Assembly: GCA_012514225.1 (NCBI GenBank)
Contig: JAAZAQ010000390.1
Coordinates: forward strand, 1-5,016
DNA: 5,016 nt
DNA from: Clostridiales bacterium
GTDB lineage: Bacteria; Bacillota; Clostridia; Christensenellales; Aristaeellaceae
Direction of reading: 5' to 3'
How positions within the stretch are numbered: position 1 is the stretch's first letter; every line of letters starts with the position of its first letter. Positions 1 to 5,016 of this stretch are shown here, piece after piece. Below the pieces are notes generated by a model, which made no database searches, was not told where the DNA came from, and was given only the letters and a program-made list of their open reading frames with translations. The position numbers and the translations under genes are program-made.

Positions 1-659
1 GCCTGTCCTTCCTGCTGGGCGTCCGGCTGGCGACGGTGCTGGACAACGTGGGCCCCCGGGCGTCCAAGGTATACCGCGTCATATACGTGCTGCCCTGGGT
101 GATTCCCGCGGTCATCACGCTGCTGACATGGCAGGGCCTGCTCTCCGACGTCGGCGGCCCGGTCAACACGGCCCTGGGCGCGCTGGGCGTCCCGCCGCTC
201 CCCTTCCTGTCCAACCCCTGGTGGGCGCGGGGCAGCACGATTTTCGTGATGACCTGGTTTTCGTTCCCCTACTACACCGTCATCGCCCTGGGGTTTTTGC
301 AGTCCATCCCCCGCGAGCTGTACGAGGCCGCGCTGATTGACGGGGTGGGCCGGCGGCAGGTCTTCCGGCACATCACGCTGCCGATGGTCTACCGCGCGAT
401 GAAGCCCACGCTCATCATGGGCTTCCTGATGCAGTTCAACCAGTTCGGCGTCTACATGCTGACCCAGGGCGGGCCGCCCGCGGACCGGCTGGGCAGCCCG
501 GGGGCGACCGACCTGATGATCACCTTCGTATTCAACCTGGCCTTCAACACGCGCCGCTATTCGCTGGCGGCGGCCTACTCGGTCATCATCTTCGTGTTCA
601 TCGCGGCCTTTACCCTGGCGTCCATGCGCCTGTCCCGGCGCGGAAGGAGCGGGGCATGA
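1..659 (+). CDS. Sugar ABC transporter permease, MalF-type (CUT1 family), 5'-truncated by window edge
   Basis: This is one of two membrane subunits of a carbohydrate ABC importer in the cytoplasmic membrane. The reading frame is open from base 3. Codons before the GTG at 36 still read as family sequence (LSFLLGVRLAT), so that GTG is internal and roughly the first two transmembrane helices are missing. The EAA loop that contacts the ATPase lies at 324-383: it begins EAA, has DG four residues later, and ends ITLP. Hydrophobic segments flank it (around 75-130, 240-300, 395-465 and 515-640). The LTQGGPP stretch followed by PGATD near 460-515 is typical of MalF-like subunits, as is the basic C-terminal tail. 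The next permease overlaps the stop by 4 bases. Family assignment is firm. The substrate is inferred from the downstream GH13 gene to be maltooligosaccharides or related alpha-glucans. No solute-binding protein or ATPase gene is in the window. Confidence 0.93.
   Translation, partial: LSFLLGVRLATVLDNVGPRASKVYRVIYVLPWVIPAVITLLTWQGLLSDVGGPVNTALGALGVPPLPFLSNPWWARGSTIFVMTWFSFPYYTVIALGFLQSIPRELYEAALIDGVGRRQVFRHITLPMVYRAMKPTLIMGFLMQFNQFGVYMLTQGGPPADRLGSPGATDLMITFVFNLAFNTRRYSLAAAYSVIIFVFIAAFTLASMRLSRRGRSGA
644..649 (+). promoter_or_regulatory. Ribosome binding site of the second permease
   Basis: AAGGAG lies 6 bases before the ATG at 656, inside the last codons of the first permease. It fixes the start of the second permease within the ATGA stop/start overlap and indicates translational coupling of the two subunits, which are needed in equal amounts. 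Confidence 0.8.
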
Positions 660-1483
660 AGCCGTCCCTGCTCCGGAAAACCGGGACGCACCTGGCGCTT
701 ATGCTGCTGGCGGGCCTGGTGCTGCTCCCCTTCCTGTACGTGCTGCTCATCTCCTTCGGCCAGGGGGTGGTGGGCATCGGCGCGGCGGTGCCGGAGGCCT
801 TCACGGCGGACAACTACCGGCGGCTGTTCAGCGAGACCCTGTACCTGCAGTGGCTGTCCAACTCCCTGGTCATTTCCCTGGTGACCGCGCTGGCCGCGCT
901 TGTGCTGGTGTCCGTGTCTGTGTACGTGTTCTCCCGCCTTCGCTTCGCGGGGAAGGAGCACCTGTTCCAGGGGCTGCTGCTCATCCAGGTCTTCCCGCTG
1001 ACGCTGTCGATGGTCTCCCTGTTCAAGCTCTTCGTCGCGCTGGGGCTCATCAACCGGATGGAAAGCCTGATGCTGGTGAACACCGTGCTGTCCTCCGCCG
1101 GGCTCATCCTGATGGCCAAGGGCTATTTCGACACCATCCCGATCGAGCTGGACGAGGCCGCGGCGATGGACGGCGCCGGCCGGCTGACCATCCTGCGCCG
1201 CATCCTGCTGCCCCTGGCCAAGCCCATGCTCACCGTTGTGGCGCTGCAAAGCTTCGTGCTCTCCTACAACGAATATGTCATCGCCAGCGCGGTGATGAAC
1301 CAGGGCCTGGGCGCCATCCCCCTGGCGGTCGGGCTCCAGAGCATGATCCAGGGGCAGTTCGGGACCAACTGGGCGCTGTACTGCGCGGGCGCGGTCGTGG
1401 GCAGCCTGCCGATGCTGGCGCTGTTTTACGCGCTGCAGAAATACTTCGTCGGAGGCCTCACCGATGGAAGCGTCAAATCCTGA
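656..1483 (+). CDS. Sugar ABC transporter permease, MalG-type (CUT1 family)
   Basis: This is the second membrane subunit of the carbohydrate importer and the partner of the MalF-type protein before it. The 275-residue length is normal for MalG-like proteins. Six hydrophobic segments can be seen at about residues 11-33, 68-93, 104-130, 137-156, 190-212 and 240-262. The EAA loop is at residues 167-186, starting EAAAMDGAG and ending ILLP, preceded by the characteristic GYFDTIP. The C-terminus QKYFVGGLTDGSVKS is a classic MalG-family ending. The ATG start is supported by AAGGAG 6 bases upstream and by the ATGA overlap with the preceding gene. The last 20 bases overlap the following GH13 gene. The family is clear. 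Maltodextrin specificity is inferred from the neighbouring alpha-glucan hydrolase, and permease sequence alone cannot separate maltodextrin from other oligosaccharides. Confidence 0.95.
   Translation: MKPSLLRKTGTHLALMLLAGLVLLPFLYVLLISFGQGVVGIGAAVPEAFTADNYRRLFSETLYLQWLSNSLVISLVTALAALVLVSVSVYVFSRLRFAGKEHLFQGLLLIQVFPLTLSMVSLFKLFVALGLINRMESLMLVNTVLSSAGLILMAKGYFDTIPIELDEAAAMDGAGRLTILRRILLPLAKPMLTVVALQSFVLSYNEYVIASAVMNQGLGAIPLAVGLQSMIQGQFGTNWALYCAGAVVGSLPMLALFYALQKYFVGGLTDGSVKS
1451..1455 (+). promoter_or_regulatory. Ribosome binding site of the GH13 gene
   Basis: GGAGG lies 8 bases before the ATG at 1464, within the codons for the FVGGLT stretch of the upstream permease. It supports the 20-base overlap of the two genes rather than a later start. 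Confidence 0.75.
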
Positions 1484-3194
1484 GCCCCGCTTCACCCTGT
1501 CCGCGCTGGCGCACGACGCGGACTGCGCCGGGTGCTGGCCTGAAAGCGGGGACACCCTGCGGGTGCGCCTGCGCTGCGCCGCCGGGGAAGCCGCCCGCGC
1601 GGAAGTCTGCTACCGCAGCCTGTACGACCACGTCGGCCCCTACCGCAGCGTCGGGATGGCGATGGCGCTGTCCGACGGCGTCAGCGACGTGTTCGAGGCG
1701 TCCCTGACCCTGCCCGACTATCGCTTCCGGTACTACTTCCGCCTGACAAACCGCGCGGGCGAAGACCTCTATTACACCTCGGACGGGGCGATGGACAGGC
1801 CCCCGGAAGAGGGAAGCTGCTTCTTCTACCCCTGCATCAACCCGGCCGACGTGCCGCGCGCGCCGGAATGGGCGAAGGGCGCAATGGTCTATCAGATCTG
1901 GACGGACCGCTTTTTCAACGCCGACCCCCGCAACGACCCGCCCGGCACCGTCCCCTGGGGCGCGCCGGCCGGGAGGGGCGTCGAGTATGGGGGGGACTTC
2001 GCGGGAATCGTCTGCCAGGCGGGCTACCTCAAAGGCCTCGGCGTGCAGGCCGTCTACCTGAACCCCGTGTTCGCCTCGCCCTCCTACCACAAGTACGACA
2101 CCGCCGACTACACCCGGGTGGAGGACTGCTACGGCGGGGGGGAGGGCCTCAAAGCCCTGGTGGCGGCGCTTCACGGGGCGGGCATCCGGGTCATCCTGGA
2201 CGCGGTGTTCAACCACTGCAGCAACCGTCATCCCTTCTTCCGCGACCTGGTGGAAAAGGGGGCGGCGTCGCGGTACCGCGGCTGGTTCCTCCCCCGCGGC
2301 TTCCCGGTGGACGAGGAGGCGGTCAACTATGATACCTTCGCGGGCCTCGTGCGGGAGATGCCCCGGTGGAACACCGCCAACGACGGGGTCATCGACTACC
2401 TGTGCGGCGTCGCGGAATTCTGGACGCGGGAAGCGGACCTGGACGGCTGGCGGCTGGACGTGGCGGACGAGCTGAACCACCGGCTGCTGCGCCGCCTGCG
2501 CGAGCGGCTGGAGGCGGTCAAGCCGGACGTCCTGCTGCTGGGCGAAATCTGGAACCACGCGCACCGCTACGTGACCGCCTGCCAGCTCCACGCGGTGACC
2601 AACTACAAATTCCGCACCGCGGCCCTTAATTTCGCGCTGCAAAAGACCGGCGCGCGGGATTTCTGGAACGCCGGGCAGGCCAACCGCATGTATTACCGCA
2701 CCTCCACGTACCCGCTCCTGATGAACCTGCTGGGCAGCCACGACACGGCCCGCTTCGCCACGCTGCTGGGCGACCGTTCCGCCGCGGTGGCGCTTTGCGC
2801 CCTGCTGCTCGCGATGGACGGCATGCCGATGCTCTATTACGGCGACGAGGTGCTGATGGAGGGCGGCGCCGACCCGGACAACCGGCGCGCGATGCGCTGG
2901 GACCTGACGCAGACGCCGGAGGCGGCGGAAATCCGCGCCCTCATGGCCTTCCGCGGGCAATCCGAATGCCTGCGAAAAGGGAGCCTCCGCCTGGTGAAAG
3001 CCGAGGGAGGGCTGCTGGCCTTCTCCCGCGAGACGCCCGGCAGCCGCCTGGTCGCCGCCGTGAACTTCGGCCCTGAAGCCGGCCTGGAGACGCCGGGGCG
3101 CCAACTGCTGGGCAACGCGCGGACGCGGGTCGGGCGCGCGGAGCTGCCCCGGAACGGATACGGGATTTGGGAGGACGAGTCGTGGTCCGGATAA
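1464..3194 (+). CDS. Intracellular GH13 alpha-glucan hydrolase, neopullulanase/cyclomaltodextrinase-type
   Basis: This enzyme probably hydrolyses imported maltooligosaccharides, cyclodextrins or short pullulan fragments in the cytosol by the retaining GH13 mechanism. No signal peptide is visible. A CBM34-like N-terminal beta-sandwich spans about residues 10-125. The (beta/alpha)8 barrel starts near MVYQIWTDRF (141-150), and a C-terminal beta domain follows from about 500. Region I is DAVFNH (246-251). Region II is GWRLDVADE with nucleophile Asp332 and the conserved Arg330. Region III is GEIWN with acid/base Glu361. Region IV is GSHDTAR with His426 and transition-state Asp427. YYGDEV (458-463) and DPDNRRAMRWD also fit the family. 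The region V equivalent is MPRWN (299-303), where typical neopullulanases have MPKLN. The 576-residue length matches this subfamily. Trehalose- or isomaltose-type activities are less likely given the N-domain and the MP-N element, but sequence alone cannot settle the substrate. Its position directly after the permeases supports a catabolic role. Confidence 0.93.
   Translation: MEASNPEPRFTLSALAHDADCAGCWPESGDTLRVRLRCAAGEAARAEVCYRSLYDHVGPYRSVGMAMALSDGVSDVFEASLTLPDYRFRYYFRLTNRAGEDLYYTSDGAMDRPPEEGSCFFYPCINPADVPRAPEWAKGAMVYQIWTDRFFNADPRNDPPGTVPWGAPAGRGVEYGGDFAGIVCQAGYLKGLGVQAVYLNPVFASPSYHKYDTADYTRVEDCYGGGEGLKALVAALHGAGIRVILDAVFNHCSNRHPFFRDLVEKGAASRYRGWFLPRGFPVDEEAVNYDTFAGLVREMPRWNTANDGVIDYLCGVAEFWTREADLDGWRLDVADELNHRLLRRLRERLEAVKPDVLLLGEIWNHAHRYVTACQLHAVTNYKFRTAALNFALQKTGARDFWNAGQANRMYYRTSTYPLLMNLLGSHDTARFATLLGDRSAAVALCALLLAMDGMPMLYYGDEVLMEGGADPDNRRAMRWDLTQTPEAAEIRALMAFRGQSECLRKGSLRLVKAEGGLLAFSRETPGSRLVAAVNFGPEAGLETPGRQLLGNARTRVGRAELPRNGYGIWEDESWSG
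3170..3174 (+). promoter_or_regulatory. Ribosome binding site that decides the esterase start
   Basis: GGAGG lies 7 bases before a GTG at 3182. The longer in-frame TTG at 3167 falls immediately before this site and has no comparable purine-rich motif at the right distance. The GTG is therefore preferred, giving a 13-base overlap with the GH13 gene and suggesting coupled translation. Confidence 0.7.
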
Positions 3195-4447
3195 GCGAAG
3201 GCCCGGCCGCGTTTACCGTGCTGCAGCAGCGGGAGGGCTTAGCACCGCTGGAGTTGGCCGGAAGCGTCGGAACGGACGTCGCGGGGACGCCCTTCCTGCT
3301 GGCGGACGACGAGGTGGGCGGGCGGAACCTGCTGTTTGAAACGCTGCCGCCCGGGCAAACCTGGCGCCGCGCCTTCTCCCTGCCCGTGGGCATTCACCGC
3401 TTGCAGACGGGGCGCCTGCTGCCGGAAACCGGGTTCAGCCGCCTGTACCGGGGCCGGGGGGACACCCTGCGCCACATATGCGTCGGGGAGGTCTTCCTCA
3501 TCGCCGGGCAAAGCAACGCGGCGGGCTACGGCCTGCAGGATGAAACGGATTCCCTGGACGCCCCGGCGCTGGGCGTCTCCCTGTACGACGGCGGGGCGTG
3601 GCGCCTGGCCGCCCACCCGGTCGGCGAGGCGGCGCACGGGATGCCCAACGCCGCGTCCCTGGCCTGCGGGCATTCCCCCTGGCTGCGGCTGGGCCGCTAC
3701 CTGCTGTCTTCCGGCGTCCCGGCGGGCCTGGTGCCCGTGGCGCTCAACGGCTCCGCCATGGACGAATGGGGGCCGGGAACGCCGCTGCGGGCGCACCTGA
3801 TGGACAGCCTGAAGGCCACCGGCGGCCGCAACCTGGTGTGGTACCAAGGCTGCTCGGACGTGCGCGGCGACCTGCCGGACACATACGCGGACAAGCTGGT
3901 CTCCCTGATCCTCGAAGCCCGCGGCGTCGTCCCGGACCTGCGCGTGTACGTCGTCCAGATTAGCGGCGTCACCAACCGCGATACGCCCCGGGAGGGCTGG
4001 ACGCGCATCCGGGAGGCGCAGCGGCAGGCCGCCCTGGCGACGGGCGCCGCGCTGATTCCGGCGTACGACCTGAACCGCTACTCCGACGACATCCATTTGG
4101 GCGCGGCTTCCAACCTGGCGCTGGCGAAGCGCGTGTACCGGGCCTTCACGGGGGAGCGTTTCCCGACGGCGCTGCGCGCCTGGCGGGAGGAGGGCGCCGT
4201 GCTGCTTGAGACCGACGCCCCTGTCCTGGACCTCCCCCTGATGCCGGAAGCCCTGGACGGGCGCGGCCGCCCCCTGCCCGGGCGCTGGGAGCGGGGGGGC
4301 CCCGGCCTGGTCTTCCGCCTGCCGGACGCGTACGCCGCGCGCAGCCTGAAGATGGACCCGGGCCATTACGCGGATGTCCCGTTCGGCGGCGGGGACGCCA
4401 CGCCCCCAAACGCCTTCCAGATGGAAATAAACAGCCGAGGCTGTTGA
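3182..4447 (+). CDS. SASA/SGNH-type carbohydrate esterase (sialate O-acetylesterase-like), cytoplasmic
   Basis: This is a predicted serine esterase removing acetyl (or other acyl) groups from sugars. With the GTG start it has 421 residues. Residues 1-100 look like a beta-rich leader domain. Block I is GEVFLIAGQSN with nucleophile Ser111. NGSAMDEWGPG (189-199) and VWYQGCSD (219-226) match further family blocks. SDDIHLG carries the likely catalytic Asp302 and His305 (D-x-x-H). A beta-rich C-terminal segment follows from about 320. Many family members read WYQGES, whereas this one has Cys224 in place of Glu. No signal peptide or transmembrane segment is seen, so it should act in the cytosol, unlike many secreted sialate esterases. 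It overlaps the GH13 gene and lies 15 bases before the secreted protein. A role on acylated alpha-glucan fragments is inferred only from context. Sialic acid as substrate is not supported, because no sialic acid gene is nearby. Confidence 0.85.
   Translation: MVRISEGPAAFTVLQQREGLAPLELAGSVGTDVAGTPFLLADDEVGGRNLLFETLPPGQTWRRAFSLPVGIHRLQTGRLLPETGFSRLYRGRGDTLRHICVGEVFLIAGQSNAAGYGLQDETDSLDAPALGVSLYDGGAWRLAAHPVGEAAHGMPNAASLACGHSPWLRLGRYLLSSGVPAGLVPVALNGSAMDEWGPGTPLRAHLMDSLKATGGRNLVWYQGCSDVRGDLPDTYADKLVSLILEARGVVPDLRVYVVQISGVTNRDTPREGWTRIREAQRQAALATGAALIPAYDLNRYSDDIHLGAASNLALAKRVYRAFTGERFPTALRAWREEGAVLLETDAPVLDLPLMPEALDGRGRPLPGRWERGGPGLVFRLPDAYAARSLKMDPGHYADVPFGGGDATPPNAFQMEINSRGC
4430..4445 (+). repeat. 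Intercistronic inverted repeat (short hairpin) at the esterase stop codon
   Basis: AACAGCC and GGCTGTT form a perfect 7-bp inverted repeat separated by only 2 bases. In RNA this is a 6-bp stem with a 4-base loop. It covers the last codons and the first base of the esterase TGA, and ends 4 bases before the strong ribosome binding site of the next gene. It is followed by an A-rich stretch, not a T-run, so it is not a normal intrinsic terminator in either direction. It could be an mRNA stability or processing hairpin, or chance. Confidence 0.5.
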
Positions 4448-4449
4448 AA

Positions 4450-4456
4450 AAGGAGG
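4450..4456 (+). promoter_or_regulatory. Strong ribosome binding site of the secreted protein gene
   Basis: AAGGAGG, a near-perfect Shine-Dalgarno sequence, is 6 bases before the ATG at 4463. It is the longest such match in the window and suggests efficient, independent translation of the secreted protein. Confidence 0.85.
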
Positions 4457-4462
4457 ATTCCC

Positions 4463-5016
4463 ATGAAACGGTACAAAGGATTGCTGCTGATGATGGCCGC
4501 GCTGTGCCTGTGCCTGCCCGCCCTGGGCGAGGGCACGGCGCCCGTCTACTACCTGGCGGGCAACTTCAACGGATACTCGCCCAACGACCCCGCCTTCGCG
4601 ATGACGCCCGTGGAAGGCGCGCCAGGGCAGTACGCGCTGGCGGTCGAGCTGACGAAAGAACTGCGGGACCCGGCCTATGACGGCCACTGGTACAAGGTGA
4701 CAGACGGCACCTGGGACAACAGCTGGGGGACGGACAACTACGCACTGCAGCCCGCGCCGGTGAAACAAACAGCGGACGGCCAGGCCATCGGGCTGGGCTC
4801 CGTCTGGGTGGACGCGGACGGCCCCCTGACCGTGATTTTTGACGAGAACACGAAGACCATCTACGACACCAGCATGGTCCGGGAGGTGTCCCCGCGCCTG
4901 TACGGCGACTTCAACGCCGCCATCAGCCGCGGCGCGGACTGGGGAACCTCCGACGAGGAGGCCATCCTGCTGGAAGACCAGGGCGACGGGACGTTCAAGG
5001 GCAGCGTCACCCTCCC
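4463..5016 (+). CDS. Secreted protein with tandem amylase/pullulanase-type beta-sandwich modules, 3'-truncated by window edge
   Basis: The frame stays open for 184 codons to the end of the window. Residues 1-22 form a Sec signal peptide: MKRYK, then a hydrophobic core, then ALG with likely cleavage before Glu23. Cys15 and Cys17 do not sit in a convincing lipobox, so a lipoprotein is unlikely. The mature part begins with a module at about 28-137, marked by YYLAGNFNGYSP near its start, WYKVTDGTWDNSWG in the middle and a VIFDENTKTIYDT end. A second copy starts at about 144 with RLYGDFNAA and DGTFKGSVTL. Such beta-sandwich repeats occur ahead of GH13 catalytic domains in extracellular amylases and pullulanases, which fits the operon. 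No catalytic domain is visible here, so a purely carbohydrate-binding surface protein is also possible. The start is supported by AAGGAGG and by the signal peptide. The 15-base gap to the esterase places it in the same operon. Confidence 0.75.
   Translation, partial: MKRYKGLLLMMAALCLCLPALGEGTAPVYYLAGNFNGYSPNDPAFAMTPVEGAPGQYALAVELTKELRDPAYDGHWYKVTDGTWDNSWGTDNYALQPAPVKQTADGQAIGLGSVWVDADGPLTVIFDENTKTIYDTSMVREVSPRLYGDFNAAISRGADWGTSDEEAILLEDQGDGTFKGSVTL

Noticed and set aside
36..659. Treating the GTG at 36 as the true start of the first permease
   Set aside because: The frame is open upstream to the window edge and encodes family-like sequence. MalF-type proteins are also much longer than 207 residues.
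575..1555. A 326-codon open frame on the - strand opposite the MalG-type permease
   Set aside because: The translation is Gln/His/Arg-rich with no fold signature. The + strand carries a full-length permease with EAA loop and typical C-terminus.
850..1707. An 285-codon + strand frame overlapping the permease and GH13 genes
   Set aside because: It is an out-of-frame, Pro/Ala/Arg-rich shadow that straddles two real genes and lacks any motif.
1473..3104. A 543-codon open frame on the - strand opposite the GH13 gene
   Set aside because: It is a composition shadow: in GC-rich coding DNA the antisense frame rarely meets stops. The translation is low-complexity (rich in Gln, Val, Arg, His, Gly), has no recognisable domain, and lies opposite a gene with all catalytic motifs intact.
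3167..3181. TTG at 3167 as start of the esterase
   Set aside because: The best Shine-Dalgarno site (3170-3174) lies downstream of this TTG and is correctly spaced for the GTG at 3182. The five extra residues add no family sequence.
4430..4460. Intrinsic transcription terminator between the esterase and the secreted-protein gene
   Set aside because: The stem is short, no T-run follows on either strand, and a strong ribosome binding site comes right after, so read-through of the operon is more likely.
4463..4528. Lipoprotein signal peptide on the secreted protein
   Set aside because: Cys15 is preceded by AAL and Cys17 by CL, which do not make a good lipobox. An ALG cleavage site by signal peptidase I fits better.
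3239..4768. A 509-codon open frame on the - strand opposite the esterase and secreted-protein genes
   Set aside because: It has the same cause as the other antisense frame. It crosses the junction of two well-supported + strand genes and shows no domain or convincing start signal.

Overview
The window is a single tightly packed operon on the + strand. It encodes part of an alpha-glucan (maltodextrin/starch-type) uptake and breakdown pathway. Base composition is very GC-rich (roughly two-thirds by eye) and third positions are mostly G or C. Strong Shine-Dalgarno sites (AAGGAG, GGAGG, AAGGAGG) precede every gene whose start is visible. There are five genes, no operon promoter, no RNA gene, no mobile element, and no gap longer than 15 bases. 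The ABC-importer/neopullulanase gene set, the strong Shine-Dalgarno sites and the secreted tandem-module protein would suit a high-GC gut- or rumen-type Clostridia (Bacillota). This placement is an inference and is not secure.

Layout: (1) 1-659, 3' part of a MalF-type sugar ABC permease whose N-terminus lies outside the window. (2) 656-1483, its MalG-type partner, joined by an ATGA overlap. (3) 1464-3194, an intracellular GH13 enzyme of the neopullulanase/cyclomaltodextrinase type with all four catalytic regions intact, overlapping the permease by 20 bases. (4) 3182-4447, a cytoplasmic SGNH/SASA-type (sialate O-acetylesterase-like) carbohydrate esterase, overlapping by 13 bases when the GTG start is used. 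(5) 4463 to beyond 5016, a secreted protein with a Sec signal peptide and at least two tandem beta-sandwich modules resembling those of extracellular amylases/pullulanases. It is cut by the window edge. A 7-bp inverted repeat sits on the stop of gene 4, just before gene 5.

Proposed logic (inference): the secreted protein binds or degrades starch-like polymer outside the cell, and the permease pair imports the oligosaccharides. The solute-binding protein is presumably upstream and the ATPase may be elsewhere. The GH13 enzyme cleaves the imported oligosaccharides in the cytosol. The esterase has no signal peptide and may remove acetyl or other acyl groups from imported sugars. The most unusual point is this esterase: it is translationally linked to a cytoplasmic amylolytic enzyme and carries a Cys where many relatives have Glu in the WYQG-x-S motif. 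No clearly unprecedented system is visible.
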